Shown: positions 36,107-46,082 of the stretch, piece by piece
How positions within the stretch are numbered: the first letter of the stretch is position 1
Layout of the letters: every line of letters begins with the position of its first letter
Assembly (NCBI GenBank): GCA_945881875.1
Contig: CAMCVH010000001.1
Location: 434,001-498,000, forward strand
Length of the DNA: 64,000 nucleotides
DNA from: Polynucleobacter meluiroseus
GTDB lineage: Bacteria; Pseudomonadota; Gammaproteobacteria; Burkholderiales; Burkholderiaceae
Reading direction: 5' to 3'
Program-made: the position numbers and the translations under genes
Notes under the pieces: model-generated
Seen by the model: the letters and a program-made list of their open reading frames with translations, nothing else
Told to the model about the DNA's origin: nothing
The model's database searches: none

Positions 36107-36910
36107 CTAAGCTTGAGAGTGACTTCGTAGTTGAGTCACCAGTTGGGCGAACAAGCGTGGGTTACCCGCCATGATCTCTCCCGTATTGAGATAAGACTCT
36201 TCGCCAGCGTAGTTGCCTACCAAACCACCAGCTTCAGTAATCAGTAAGGCACCTGCTGCCATATCCCAAGGCTTTAAACCTTGTTCAAAGAAAGCATCTA
36301 AACGACCAGCAGCAACATAAGCCAAGTCCAAAGCAGCAGCACCAGGACGACGTAAACCCGCACATTGGCGTGTCATTTTGGCAAATATCTCAAGGTAAGC
36401 ATCCACATCTTGATCTTCACGGTACGGAAAACCAGTACCGATCAACGCTTCAGACATTCTGAGGCGCCCTGCAACACGTAAACGACGGTTGTTGGCATAG
36501 GCACCTGCACCACGTGTGGCTGTAAAGAGTTCATCACGATTAGGATCATAGATAACAGCTTGCTGTGTCACGCCATCTACTGCTAGTGCGATTGATACAG
36601 CGTAATGTGGAAAGCTATGGATGAAATTTGTAGTGCCATCTAATGGATCAATGATCCATACATGACTAGGTTGACCCTCAAGGCTCGCACCTTGGATCTT
36701 GCCACCCTCTTCAGCTAGAAAACCGTGATCAGGGAAAGCATCTTTTAAAGTGTCGATAATGGCAGATTCAGCAGCCTGATCCACCTCAGTGACAAAATCG
36801 TTGTGTTGTTTGCGGGTAACCTGAATACGCTCGCTATTCAAGGAAGCTCGGTTGATAATATTTCCTGCGCGACGAGCAGCCTTAGTGGCCACATTAAGCA
36901 TGGGGTGCAT
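36107..36910 (-). CDS. suhB: Inositol-1-monophosphatase family protein
   Basis: A 267-residue Mg-dependent phosphatase. Motifs are [43 protein letters not shown] and the late [15 protein letters not shown]. In E. coli SuhB also modulates rRNA antitermination. It is divergent from trmJ; the two starts are about 40 bases apart. Confidence 0.95.
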   Translation of the reverse strand: MHPMLNVATKAARRAGNIINRASLNSERIQVTRKQHNDFVTEVDQAAESAIIDTLKDAFPDHGFLAEEGGKIQGASLEGQPSHVWIIDPLDGTTNFIHSFPHYAVSIALAVDGVTQQAVIYDPNRDELFTATRGAGAYANNRRLRVAGRLRMSEALIGTGFPYREDQDVDAYLEIFAKMTRQCAGLRRPGAAALDLAYVAAGRLDAFFEQGLKPWDMAAGALLITEAGGLVGNYAGEESYLNTGEIMAGNPRLFAQLVTQLRSHSQA

Positions 36911-36949
36911 AGTATTTTTTTAAGTAACACAACGAATTGGAGAAGAGCA

Positions 36950-37783
36950 ATGTCCAGCGATCAAGCTGTACGACGAAAGCAGATTTTAGCTCGAAATGAG
37001 GAATCCTTGGAGCTTTTAAAGAAAAACTGGCCCATTCGTTGGGTGATGGTTCGTACTAGCCATCCCGGAAATGTCGGCTCAGCAGCAAGAGCGATTAAAA
37101 CAATGGGCTTCTCTAGCCTGCATTTAGTTAATCCTGCTTATCAGCACATGGCTAAAAAAGCTGAGGCCATTTCCTTATCCAGTGGTGCGTTTGATGTTTT
37201 AGAAGGCGCCCAAAATCATGAGTCATTAGTTGAGTCGGTTGGTTCCAGCCAATTAGTTTTTGGACTAACCACCCGTGATCGAGAATTCGGACCACCTGCT
37301 ATACCGCTCAATGAAGCGATTAATTTAGCAAGTCATGCACTTTTGGCAGATAAACCAGTTGCATTTGTTTTCGGCACAGAGAGAACTGGTTTAGATAATG
37401 ATGATTTGAAGCATTGCACCCACAGAGTATGGATTGATGCCAATCCTGACTACCCTTCCCTCAATCTAGCTCAGGCCATGATGATCGTTGCTTATTCCAT
37501 GAGACAAGGTCTCATGAATGTTCTTGAGATTGATTCAAAGACCACTTACGCAGAAATGTCTTCTTCTGATGATGTGGAGTTAGCTGATCAAGCTGCTATC
37601 ACAGCCATGTTGGATCATTGGCAGCAGGGTCTTGAAGCTATTGGCTATTTAGATCCTATGAACCCCAAAAAGCTCATGCCTCGATTGCAAAGCTTGTTTG
37701 CCAGAACTTCCTTACAAAAAGAAGAAATTGATCTTTTGCGTGGCATTGCGAAACAAATGCTTCAACACGGTAAAATCAAATAA
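36950..37783 (+). CDS. trmJ: tRNA (Cm32/Um32) methyltransferase TrmJ
   Basis: A SPOUT-family 2'-O-methyltransferase. The track start (36803) lies inside suhB; the ATG at 36950 has GGAG seven bases before it and gives [11 protein letters not shown], 277 residues. [27 protein letters not shown] is motif 1; [14 protein letters not shown] and [17 protein letters not shown] are the knot motifs 2 and 3. The N-terminal extension of about 30 residues is basic. It overlaps cysE by one base (TAATG). Confidence 0.93.
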   Translation: MSSDQAVRRKQILARNEESLELLKKNWPIRWVMVRTSHPGNVGSAARAIKTMGFSSLHLVNPAYQHMAKKAEAISLSSGAFDVLEGAQNHESLVESVGSSQLVFGLTTRDREFGPPAIPLNEAINLASHALLADKPVAFVFGTERTGLDNDDLKHCTHRVWIDANPDYPSLNLAQAMMIVAYSMRQGLMNVLEIDSKTTYAEMSSSDDVELADQAAITAMLDHWQQGLEAIGYLDPMNPKKLMPRLQSLFARTSLQKEEIDLLRGIAKQMLQHGKIK

Positions 37784-38349
37784 TGTCTTTATTCGAACAC
37801 GTCGACTCCATCATCGCCCGCGATCCTGCGGCCCGCAATCGCCTAGAGGTCATTCTTTGCTATCCAGGCTTGCATGCCGTTTGGTTACACCGAATTGCCC
37901 ATTTTCTATGGCAAATCGGCTTAAAACTTATCGCTCGATTCTTATCCCACATATCTCGCTTTCTTACTGGTATTGAAATACATCCAGGCGTTGTTGTTGG
38001 TAAGCGGGTATTCATCGATCACGGCTTAGGCGTTGTGATTGGCGAAACAACTGTCATCGGTGATGATTGCACTATTTATCAAGGTGTGACACTGGGTGGT
38101 ACCTCTTTACATAAAGGGACTAAACGCCACCCGACTTTAGAGTCAGGTGTTGTGGTCAGTGCCGGAGCAAAAGTATTAGGTGGCTTCGTTGTCGGAAAAG
38201 GTGCTCGCATCGGCTCCAATGCTGTTGTTCTAAAAGCTGTTCCAGCGGGTGCGACAGCAGTCGGTATTCCAGCAAGAATTGTTGAAACCACGGATTCTCA
38301 ACATTCATTCACAGCTTACGGCATCACACCCGAAGATCTCAGCAACTAA
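37783..38349 (+). CDS. cysE: Serine O-acetyltransferase
   Basis: A 188-residue left-handed beta-helix enzyme that acetylates serine for cysteine synthesis. [41 protein letters not shown] is the hexapeptide core. It is the short form, lacking most of the N-terminal helical domain of E. coli CysE (273 residues). Its stop overlaps mutS by one base (TAATG), so trmJ-cysE-mutS is a tightly coupled operon. Confidence 0.95.
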   Translation: MSLFEHVDSIIARDPAARNRLEVILCYPGLHAVWLHRIAHFLWQIGLKLIARFLSHISRFLTGIEIHPGVVVGKRVFIDHGLGVVIGETTVIGDDCTIYQGVTLGGTSLHKGTKRHPTLESGVVVSAGAKVLGGFVVGKGARIGSNAVVLKAVPAGATAVGIPARIVETTDSQHSFTAYGITPEDLSN

Positions 38350-41000
38350 TGAACCCTAGTGAGTTGGCCAAGCATACGCCTGCGATGCAACAGTTTTTGG
38401 GCATCAAGGCGGAGCACCCCCACTCTCTAGTTTTCTTCCGTATGGGTGACTTTTACGAGCTCTTCTTTGAAGATGCCGAAAAAGCATCTAAGATTTTAGA
38501 CATCACTCTCACTCAACGCGGTCAGTCAGCCGGCAATCCCATCAAGATGGCGGGCATTCCCTACCACGCTGCTGAGCAATACCTAGCAAAGCTCATTCAA
38601 GCAGGGCAATCTGTTGCAGTTGCCGAGCAAGTGGGTGACCCTGCCACATCTAAAGGTCCTGTTGAGAGACGCGTGATGCGCGTCATTACTCCAGGCACTC
38701 TGACTGATTCAGCCTTGATGAGTGATCGACAAGACGCACCTTTATTGGCTATCGTGCCATCGGCTAAAAAAAATAGCTGGGGCTTGGCTTGGTTAACTAT
38801 TACCAGCGGCAATCTAAAGCTAACTCAATGTGCTGATCATGAATTAGCCCAGTACTTAGCTCGCATTCAACCAGTTGAAACCTTGTGCTTGCCAGGTTCT
38901 GAAAATCAAATCAAGGAACTTCTACTTGAATCAAGTGGTGGTGATATTCATTTAACAGGTCATTCGATCCCTGATTGGGTGTGGACTCATGATGAAGGGC
39001 ATCGTCGCTTGACCGATATCTTCCAGATGAGTAGCCTCCAAAGTTTAGGCATTGATCATGAAGAAAATCAGGCATCTGCATTAACAGCCGCCGCTGCAGT
39101 GCTGGCATATGGTGCCAATACACAAGGTCTTGGTTGGCATGGCAAGTTGCCGCATATTCAACAATGTCAATACGAAGAAGATCAAAACTATATTGGTATT
39201 GATGCAGCTACCAGACGCAATTTAGAAATCACTGAAACATTACGCGGTGAAACAGAGCCCACTCTTTTCTCCTTGTTAGATAACTGTTCAAGCGCTATGG
39301 GTAGCCGCCTACTGCGTCACTGGCTGCATCATCCTTTACGCCAACAAGCAATCGTCATCTCGCGCCACCAAGCGATTGAAACACTTCTCGCTCACCCGTT
39401 TGTTCTTCAAGATATACAGCAGGTTCTTAAGCAGGTAGCTGATGTCGAACGTATCAGCGCACGCTTAGCCTTAGGTAGCGCTCGACCAAGAGATCTGAGT
39501 AATTTGCGTGACACTTTAAAAGCTCTTCCTGAGCTAGCTCATAAGTTAGCACACTTAGGATCTTCCAGTCCTTTATTAAAACAATTGAGTGAGGTGTTGG
39601 TATCCGCACCTCCAGTTTTAGATTTATTAGAACGAGCTATTGCACCAGAGCCATCGGTTGTAATCCGTGAAGGTGGCGTGATCGCTTATGGCTATCATGC
39701 AGAACTGGATGAACTCAGGCGTTTAGGTGATGATTGCGGACAGTTTTTATTGGAGCTAGAAGCTCGTGAACGCGAACGCACAGGTATTGCCAATCTTCGA
39801 GTTGAGTTCAATCGTGTTCATGGCTTCTTCATTGAAGTAACGAATGGTCAAACAGATAAAGTTCCCGAAGACTATCGTCGCAGACAAACTCTTAAAAATG
39901 CAGAACGCTACATCACGCCAGAACTGAAGGCATTTGAAGATAAAGCTCTATCTGCTAAAGAGCGTAGCTTTGCTCTAGAAAAGCAGTTGTATGAAGCTTT
40001 ACTGATTGAGCTACAAGCTCACGTAGCAGCTTGCCAAACAACAGCTCAAGCATTAGCACAAACAGATGTTTTAGCCTGTCTAGCAGAAAGAGCACAAACC
40101 TTAGGTTGGGTCCGCCCTGCTCTTCACGAATCTGCTGGTCTTGAGATCAAAGCAGGTCGCCATCCCGTGGTAGAAGGTCAGTTGGCCAAACGTTCCGAGT
40201 CATTTGCGCCCAACGATGTGCAATTCGATAACGGTAGACGCATGTTGCTGATCACCGGTCCCAATATGGGTGGTAAATCAACTTATATGCGCCAAATCGC
40301 ATTAATTGTTTTACTGACTTATGTAGGTTCTTACGTGCCAGCTGCAGAGGCAAAAATTGGTGTTATTGATCGCATCTTCACACGCATTGGAGCCGCCGAT
40401 GATTTAGCCAGTGGGCGTTCAACCTTCATGGTTGAGATGACTGAGGCCGCTGCGATCATGCATCGCGCCACACCTCAGTCCTTGGTATTGATGGATGAGA
40501 TTGGGCGCGGCACCTCTACTTTTGATGGTTTAGCCTTAGCATGGTCCATTGCTCAGCAATTGCTGACTAAGAATCGCTCATGGACTTTGTTTGCGACCCA
40601 TTATTTAGAATTGGCCAGCTTGCCTGGTAAATATCCGCAATGCGCCAACGTTCATTTAAGCGCTGTTGAAAAAGGCCATGGAATTGTTTTTTTACATACA
40701 GTTCAAGCGGGGCACGCCAACCAGAGTTACGGCCTACAAGTTGCTCAACTAGCAGGTGTTCCACAAGAGGTCATCAAAGATGCTCGCAAACATTTACAGC
40801 GTTTAGAAGACTCTGCCAATCAAGAAAGTCGAGCTACTCAGCAATCAGATTTATTTAGTCAAGCGGCATCAAATGAGTTAGAACTTGATCCTTTAACGGA
40901 AAAAGCTTTAGCACTCCAAAAAGAAATTGAGGCCATCCAATTGGATAGCCTCAGCCCGAAAGACGCGTTAGATCTTCTTTATCAATTAAAGAATAAATAA
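38349..41000 (+). CDS. mutS: DNA mismatch repair protein MutS
   Basis: An 883-residue ATPase that recognises mismatches. The N-terminal domain has the mismatch-wedge Phe in [15 protein letters not shown]. The ATPase has Walker [20 protein letters not shown], Walker [24 protein letters not shown], and the signature [19 protein letters not shown]. The C-terminal tail (about 830-883) fits the tetramerisation region. Length is typical. Confidence 0.97.
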   Translation: MNPSELAKHTPAMQQFLGIKAEHPHSLVFFRMGDFYELFFEDAEKASKILDITLTQRGQSAGNPIKMAGIPYHAAEQYLAKLIQAGQSVAVAEQVGDPATSKGPVERRVMRVITPGTLTDSALMSDRQDAPLLAIVPSAKKNSWGLAWLTITSGNLKLTQCADHELAQYLARIQPVETLCLPGSENQIKELLLESSGGDIHLTGHSIPDWVWTHDEGHRRLTDIFQMSSLQSLGIDHEENQASALTAAAAVLAYGANTQGLGWHGKLPHIQQCQYEEDQNYIGIDAATRRNLEITETLRGETEPTLFSLLDNCSSAMGSRLLRHWLHHPLRQQAIVISRHQAIETLLAHPFVLQDIQQVLKQVADVERISARLALGSARPRDLSNLRDTLKALPELAHKLAHLGSSSPLLKQLSEVLVSAPPVLDLLERAIAPEPSVVIREGGVIAYGYHAELDELRRLGDDCGQFLLELEARERERTGIANLRVEFNRVHGFFIEVTNGQTDKVPEDYRRRQTLKNAERYITPELKAFEDKALSAKERSFALEKQLYEALLIELQAHVAACQTTAQALAQTDVLACLAERAQTLGWVRPALHESAGLEIKAGRHPVVEGQLAKRSESFAPNDVQFDNGRRMLLITGPNMGGKSTYMRQIALIVLLTYVGSYVPAAEAKIGVIDRIFTRIGAADDLASGRSTFMVEMTEAAAIMHRATPQSLVLMDEIGRGTSTFDGLALAWSIAQQLLTKNRSWTLFATHYLELASLPGKYPQCANVHLSAVEKGHGIVFLHTVQAGHANQSYGLQVAQLAGVPQEVIKDARKHLQRLEDSANQESRATQQSDLFSQAASNELELDPLTEKALALQKEIEAIQLDSLSPKDALDLLYQLKNK

Positions 41001-41026
41001 TCTTTTTAGATTTTATTATTTTTAAA

Positions 41027-41635
41027 TTAATGAAGTGTTGGACGTTGCTCGGTCTGACGAATAATCTCTTCGAGCTCAGCCTCATCATCCTCAATATCTG
41101 AACCAAAGGCACCCAGTGGATGACCATCTTCCAACTCTTCCTCGGATGCTTCACGGACATCAGCAATTTGTAACCAAAACTTCAAAGCTAAACCTGCTAG
41201 GGGATGGTTGCCGTCAAGAACGACCTTATCTTCAGCCAAATCCGTCACTGTATAAATAAGAGTGTCTTCATCCTCATCATCTTGGTCCGCTTTGAGATCT
41301 GGATCCAGCTCTGTATCAGTATCAGATACAGGCTCATCGTCATCCAGCAAGCCCTCAAATTGCATACCTACTTCAATAGGCTCTGGAAATCTTGAGCGTG
41401 CTTCAATTTTTAGCAAATCAGGATCATACTCACCGAAGGCATCGGTAGGTTCCAATTGAATCGTGGTCTCATAACCAATATTTTGGCCATCAACCGCTTC
41501 TTCAATCTTTGGGAATGTACCCTCATAGCCCCCGTGCAAATAAACCATAGGGCCAGCAGATTCCTCAATAAGATTGTCCTGAGCGTCAGTTAGACGGTAT
41601 TTAAGAGAAACAATAGTATTCTTTTGTACTTTCAT
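41027..41635 (-). CDS. slyD: FKBP-type isomerase, SlyD-like, with an acidic insert
   Basis: A 202-residue protein. FKBP core strands: VSLKYRLTDAQDNLIEESAGPMVYLHGG at the start, LEPTDAFGEYDPDLL and GNHPLAGLALKFWLQIADVREASEEEL. Between GMQFEGLL and DTLIYTVTDL lies a run of about 25 residues that is almost all Asp/Glu (DDDEPVSDTDTEL and DQDDEDED), absent in most SlyD. The C-terminal tail is also acidic rather than His/Cys-rich, so nickel binding is not expected. Divergent from the oxygenase gene. Confidence 0.88.
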   Translation of the reverse strand: MKVQKNTIVSLKYRLTDAQDNLIEESAGPMVYLHGGYEGTFPKIEEAVDGQNIGYETTIQLEPTDAFGEYDPDLLKIEARSRFPEPIEVGMQFEGLLDDDEPVSDTDTELDPDLKADQDDEDEDTLIYTVTDLAEDKVVLDGNHPLAGLALKFWLQIADVREASEEELEDGHPLGAFGSDIEDDEAELEEIIRQTEQRPTLH

Positions 41636-41695
41636 AATGATGGTATTTTACGTGAGTCTTTGCACAAGCCTACTGAAGTGAGTTTTAATCGAGCT

Positions 41696-42937
41696 ATGAA
41701 ACATATTTTATCAAGCCCTTACAAGCCTCCAGAGGTTCCGCAGCCATTACCTATTGACCAAGCTTGGGCCCTTTTAGGCGGCATCAGCCCCAAGCGCTTC
41801 ATGAACGAATATTGGCAGAAAAAACCACTATTGGTCAGGGGGGCTATCCCTGCTTTTAAGTTGGCACAAGCTGCTGGTCAAAGATTAACCAGCCCTCTTT
41901 CTTTTTCCGATCTTCAATCACTGGCCGGTCAGAATAATGTGGAATCTCGCTTGGTCAAGAGTCAACCATGGACTCTGAGTCGGAGCCCCCATAAAAACAA
42001 TACTATTCCAAGCATCGATCAGCCAGATTGGACTTTATTGGTTCAAGGCGTCAACACTCATCATTCTGCGGCAAGTACGGTCATGTCATGGTTTAGATTT
42101 ATTCCAGAGGCGCGCCTCGATGACTTAATGATCAGCATTGCTGGAAATGGTGGCGGTGTTGGTCCGCATGTAGATTCTTACGATGTTTTTCTATTACAGA
42201 TGGAAGGACGTCGTCATTGGAAGATTTCTTCACAAAAAGATCTCTCTTTTAAAGAAGATCTTCCACTAAAGATTTTGAAGAATTTCAAAGCAAGCGATGA
42301 TTGGGTTTTAGAGCCTGGGGATATGCTGTATCTCCCCCCGAATATTGCCCATGACGGCCTTGCCCTTGATGGAGGCTGTCAAACTTGGTCCATTGGATTT
42401 AGATCACCTAATTACAAAGAGCTCATTAATGAAATCTTATGGCGAACCACGGAGGCTCTTGAGAGTAACTCAACTTTAACTGAGCTTTATAAAGATCCAA
42501 GTCAAAAAGCTACCCTTGACCCGGCACTTGTTCCTGAGCAACTTGTTGAAGCGGTTCAAAAACACTTAAACCAGTTGAAATGGAGCAAGAGCGATATCTC
42601 TTGTACTTTGGCTAGTATTTTGAGCGAACCCAAGCCACAGACTGTATTTAGCCCACCTCATACCCTGTTAGATTTACTAAGCTTTAAGAAAGCCATCTCC
42701 CAATCTGGAATTATCCTGGCGCCAGCATCTAAGTCACTGTATGACATGGACTTTTTTTACCTGAATGGCGAGAGTGTGAGTGACTCTGATGAGCCTGACT
42801 GGATTTATTGGTGCCAGCTAGGTCAGCATCAACAACTATCAGCCCTACAGAGCATGAAGCTCGCTAAGCTCATCAAGAGCGAGGATGATCCATGGTTTGA
42901 AGCCTACCAAGCTGGTTGGCTTTACATCAAGACTTAG
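41696..42937 (+). CDS. roxA: JmjC-type ribosomal oxygenase, YcfD/RoxA-like
   Basis: An Fe(II)/2-oxoglutarate dioxygenase, probably hydroxylating an arginine of ribosomal protein L16 as E. coli YcfD does. The ATG at 41696 (MKHILSSPYKPPEV) is preferred to the track start, whose first 24 residues look non-coding; 413 residues. FMNEYWQKKPLLVRGAIP is the typical lead; GPHVDSYDVFLLQMEGRRHWKI holds the HxD iron ligands and LYLPPNIAHDGLAL the third His. Then a winged-helix-like tail. Confidence 0.9.
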   Translation: MKHILSSPYKPPEVPQPLPIDQAWALLGGISPKRFMNEYWQKKPLLVRGAIPAFKLAQAAGQRLTSPLSFSDLQSLAGQNNVESRLVKSQPWTLSRSPHKNNTIPSIDQPDWTLLVQGVNTHHSAASTVMSWFRFIPEARLDDLMISIAGNGGGVGPHVDSYDVFLLQMEGRRHWKISSQKDLSFKEDLPLKILKNFKASDDWVLEPGDMLYLPPNIAHDGLALDGGCQTWSIGFRSPNYKELINEILWRTTEALESNSTLTELYKDPSQKATLDPALVPEQLVEAVQKHLNQLKWSKSDISCTLASILSEPKPQTVFSPPHTLLDLLSFKKAISQSGIILAPASKSLYDMDFFYLNGESVSDSDEPDWIYWCQLGQHQQLSALQSMKLAKLIKSEDDPWFEAYQAGWLYIKT

Positions 42938-43023
42938 ATAATTTGTCAAACCAAGATTAGGGTTAACTCTAGTAATTTCTATAAATCTATTTATAATCCT
43001 CAGCTGATCCAAATGTTAATTTA

Positions 43024-43052
43024 CTAACGGATCCGGTCTAAATCACCGTTAG
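43024..43052 (+). promoter_or_regulatory. Hairpin in the leader of the Ala/Pro lipoprotein
   Basis: CTAACGG and CCGTTAG form a seven-base-pair stem with a 15-base loop, ending 30 bases before the ATG. It follows a possible -10 (TATAAT at about 42991). Its function is unknown. Confidence 0.4.
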
Positions 43053-43082
43053 ATGATTAGCTAATCTTTTAAGGAAATAAAA

Positions 43083-43295
43083 ATGACAAAATCACTATTA
43101 ATCGCATCATTGTTAGCAATTTCATTGGCAGCTTGTGGCAAAAAAGAAGCACCAGCTCCAGTAGCTCCTGCAGCAGCTCCAGCAGCTCCTGCTGATACAG
43201 CAGCTCCAGCAGCAGCACCTGCGGCTCCAGCAGCACCAGCAGCAGCTCCTGCACCAGCAGCACCTGCTGCTCCTGCAGCTCCAGCTAAGAAGTAA
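43083..43295 (+). CDS. Small Ala/Pro-rich lipoprotein
   Basis: A 70-residue protein. The signal MTKSLLIASLLAISLAACGKKE has a lipobox LAAC, with Cys at about 19, so it should be lipidated. The rest, about 48 residues, is an imperfect repeat of APAAPAAAPA ending in KK, which would form an extended polyproline-like tail through the periplasm. AAGGAA lies six bases before the ATG. The minus ORF 43069-43263 is its shadow. No known family; similar tiny lipoproteins are common in the group. Confidence 0.85.
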   Translation: MTKSLLIASLLAISLAACGKKEAPAPVAPAAAPAAPADTAAPAAAPAAPAAPAAAPAPAAPAAPAAPAKK

Positions 43296-43308
43296 TTCTT
43301 ACTGAAAT

Positions 43309-43338
43309 AAAAAAGACCACCTTCGGGTGGTCTTTTTT
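43309..43338 (+). terminator. Terminator of the Ala/Pro lipoprotein
   Basis: AAAAAAGACCACC-TTCG-GGTGGTCTTTTTT is a perfect 13-bp stem with a UUCG loop and T run, 14 bases after the stop. Confidence 0.93.
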
Positions 43339-43383
43339 TATCGCAATTTCTTTAAATGAGTGACTACTTAATACCTTATTTCA

Positions 43384-44514
43384 TTACTTACCAATTTGTA
43401 GATCTAACAAACTAAGGATTTGTACAGACACACCATCAGTCTCAGCAGCGCCTTTTTCATCCTGAACTGTCACAGTAATAGTTCCGGTCGTATCTTTCAC
43501 TAGAACACGATAGCGTTTTGCTTTTTTCATATCCTCGTCAGTTTTCTTACTAAAAAGCTTACCGAAAAAACTTCGCTCGTTGGAAAGATCTGTGGTGTTG
43601 ACGAAACGCACAAAGTAAATGCCTTTGCTGCGATCACGATCATCTACTGTGAAATTAGAACGATCAAGACCAACACCAACATCTCTCCAAGCACGATCAA
43701 AGTTTCCAACAAACTCTAAGCGTGGACTTGGTGTTTTCTTAAGATAAGAAACCTTTGGTGCACCAGATGCAGTTTTTGCAGCAGCCATCGATGCTTTAGT
43801 AGATTCCTCAGCGTAACCTAAACGCTGCATCAAACGAGCCAAGAACTCAGCCTCTAGTTCTGGATCATTCGCACGTGTTGTCCAGATTGCTTGTGATTTA
43901 TCTGTTCCCGTTAATTCTTCAGTGGCACCACGGTGAGTGATAAATATCTCTGTCTCACCTTTACTGTTCAATTCTAAACGTGTGCGGAACTTATCACGCT
44001 CACCAGTTGAGTAAATAGAATCTAATACTTTACCAAGAGTTCTTCTGATCAAGTCTTGTGGAATCTTGGCACGATTTTCTGCCCAATCAGTTTCCATGAT
44101 GCCAGTCTCAGGAGAATCCACCATCAAGATAAAACCGGTCTCTTGCCAGAAATCACGAATACTTGGATAGAGTTCTTTAGCAGGCTTACTTACCACCAAC
44201 CAACGACGGTTGCCATCACGCTCAACACGCATTCCTGCAACTGCTGGAAGAATGGCTTCCTTGCCAGTAGGTTTTGTTTGTACTGCATTGCTGTAACCAG
44301 ATAAAGTAGCGCCACCGTCAGGCACCACATAACGCTTATCACCACCAGTTACTGTCATATCAGGAGGGAAAGCTAAGTTAGGACCTTTTTTCTCACCAGC
44401 TGATTTGTAATCAATCGTGTCGCCTGAAAATGTGCTTGCACAAGCAGTTAGCAAGATACTGATGCTAAGAGTTCCAATAAGAAATAATCTTGACTGAGAA
44501 GGTACGCGACGCAT
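43384..44514 (-). CDS. bamC: Outer-membrane assembly lipoprotein BamC
   Basis: The accessory lipoprotein of the BAM complex. The ATG at 44514 has AGGA six bases upstream and gives MRRVPSQSRLFLIGTLSISILLTACAS, a lipoprotein signal with lipobox LTAC; 376 residues. YPSIRDFWQETGFILMVDSPETGIMETDWAENRAKIP is the first helix-grip domain, LEFVGNFDRAWRDVGVGLDRSNFTVDDRDRSKGIYFVRF the second. It follows dapA by about 70 bases, as in E. coli. Confidence 0.93.
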   Translation of the reverse strand: MRRVPSQSRLFLIGTLSISILLTACASTFSGDTIDYKSAGEKKGPNLAFPPDMTVTGGDKRYVVPDGGATLSGYSNAVQTKPTGKEAILPAVAGMRVERDGNRRWLVVSKPAKELYPSIRDFWQETGFILMVDSPETGIMETDWAENRAKIPQDLIRRTLGKVLDSIYSTGERDKFRTRLELNSKGETEIFITHRGATEELTGTDKSQAIWTTRANDPELEAEFLARLMQRLGYAEESTKASMAAAKTASGAPKVSYLKKTPSPRLEFVGNFDRAWRDVGVGLDRSNFTVDDRDRSKGIYFVRFVNTTDLSNERSFFGKLFSKKTDEDMKKAKRYRVLVKDTTGTITVTVQDEKGAAETDGVSVQILSLLDLQIGK

Positions 44515-44583
44515 ATTTTTTCCTAAGTTGTCCAACTGTTAACTGTTTTGAATCTTGCTGTATTTCATTTTCTTAAAACTTCA

Positions 44584-45495
44584 TTACTTATTTATTAATC
44601 CGGCTTCTTTAAGAGCTAAAAGAACTTGCTCTTGAGCACCTGCAGTGAGTGTTGTTAAAGGCAAACGAATACCAGTAGACATCAAACCCATTGCATGAAG
44701 AGCCCATTTAACAGGAATTGGGTTAGCTTCAATAAACATTGATTTGTGAACGGCTAATAACTTGTATTGAATTTCTTTAGCTTTCGATGAATCACCTGCT
44801 ATCGCTGCCACACATAATTCATGCATCAATCGAGGTGCTACGTTAGCAGTGACTGAAATATTGCCATGACCGCCCATCAACATGAGTAGCAAGGCCGTTA
44901 GATCGTCACCAGAATAAACAGCAAAGTCAGAGCAACCCGATCCATTTAAACCAGCAATCAGTTGCATGCCACGCTCTAAATTACCTGTTGCGTCTTTAAC
45001 ACCTACAACACCTGGTACTTTTGCCAAGCGCAGAATGGTTTCATTACTCATATCAGCAACTGTGCGGCCAGGTACGTTGTACAAAATAACTGGCAGATCT
45101 ACTTTTTCTGCGATTGTTTTGAAATGAAGATACATGCCCTCTTGAGTGGGCTTGTTGTAATAAGGCACCACTTGCAAACTAGCATCTGCCCCTACTTTTT
45201 TAGCAAATGCCGTCAGTTCAATCGCCTCACTCGTTGAATTACCACCAGTACCAGCAATGATCGGAATACGTTTAGCAGTGTGCTCAACCGTGACTCGAAT
45301 CAGTTCGCAGTGCTCTTCAACAGAAACAGTCGGAGACTCTCCAGTAGTACCAACAATCACAATACCGTCAGTACCTTCTGCAATATGCCAGTCAATCAGT
45401 TGACGTAATCCTGGCAAATCTAGACTGCCATCAGGGTGCATCGGCGTCACGATGGCTACCAAACTTCCGGTGATTTTTTTAGCTAATTTAGTCAT
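44584..45495 (-). CDS. dapA: 4-hydroxy-tetrahydrodipicolinate synthase
   Basis: First enzyme of lysine and diaminopimelate synthesis. The ATG at 45495 shares ATGA with the stop of the methyltransferase gene and gives [23 protein letters not shown], 303 residues. Motifs: [16 protein letters not shown], catalytic Tyr in [11 protein letters not shown] and Schiff-base Lys in [15 protein letters not shown]. Precedes bamC. Confidence 0.96.
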   Translation of the reverse strand: MTKLAKKITGSLVAIVTPMHPDGSLDLPGLRQLIDWHIAEGTDGIVIVGTTGESPTVSVEEHCELIRVTVEHTAKRIPIIAGTGGNSTSEAIELTAFAKKVGADASLQVVPYYNKPTQEGMYLHFKTIAEKVDLPVILYNVPGRTVADMSNETILRLAKVPGVVGVKDATGNLERGMQLIAGLNGSGCSDFAVYSGDDLTALLLMLMGGHGNISVTANVAPRLMHELCVAAIAGDSSKAKEIQYKLLAVHKSMFIEANPIPVKWALHAMGLMSTGIRLPLTTLTAGAQEQVLLALKEAGLINK

Positions 45496-46082
45496 GGTTT
45501 TGATTGTAGCGGAACGGCACAGACTCTCTGAACGCAAGCTGGTTTAGGCGTCTGAATAATCAGGTCTTCATAAGCCAATATTTGCATATTTTCAGCAAAG
45601 CTTAAGAGTTCATTAGGTTTAAGTAAAAAGTCAGGATTGCTAGGTTTACCATAAGCTTCATTACCAACAGCAAAGGTCTCATAAACTAAAAATCCATTTT
45701 TATTCAACAACTTAGGGAGTTTATGAAGGTGTGGGCGGTATAAGTAATTGGTCACAATAAGTGCATCAAATTGGCCTAATGAATCCAAGTCCCAGAGCTC
45801 CCCTTCAAGATCTAAACAGACTGTTTTGATCGATCCAGTTGGTATATTTTGGGCTTTTTCTTGAATCAGATTGAGCGCCTCTTGGTCACGATCAATGGCA
45901 ACAATCTCAAAACCTTGCTGAGCCAACCACATCGTATGACGGCCACTGCCACAGGCATAGTCCAATACTCTAGCTTTCGGCTTAAAACTTTTAGAATGAG
46001 TAACCACCCAAGGGGATGGCGGCACACTCACTAAATCATGATGAGATTTAGTTGTAGTCAAGCCCCATCGCCTCGCGAACAT
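45492..46082 (-). CDS. Class I SAM-dependent methyltransferase, TehB-like
   Basis: [34 protein letters not shown] contains SAM motif I and the acidic ribose-binding residue; [40 protein letters not shown] is motif II-III. The track start at 46160 lies deep in trpS; an ATG at 46082 or a TTG near 46058 is more likely, so the start is uncertain. Ends with ATGA overlap to dapA. Similar to TehB and small tellurite-type methyltransferases; substrate unknown. Confidence 0.85.
   Translation of the reverse strand: MFARRWGLTTTKSHHDLVSVPPSPWVVTHSKSFKPKARVLDYACGSGRHTMWLAQQGFEIVAIDRDQEALNLIQEKAQNIPTGSIKTVCLDLEGELWDLDSLGQFDALIVTNYLYRPHLHKLPKLLNKNGFLVYETFAVGNEAYGKPSNPDFLLKPNELLSFAENMQILAYEDLIIQTPKPACVQRVCAVPLQSKP

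Noticed and set aside
37698-37976. 92-codon ORF over the trmJ-cysE junction
   Set aside because: Overlaps two well-supported genes in another frame.
43069-43263. Leu/Glu-rich minus ORF of 64 codons
   Set aside because: It is the mirror of the APAAP repeat gene on the plus strand; the repeat alone creates it.
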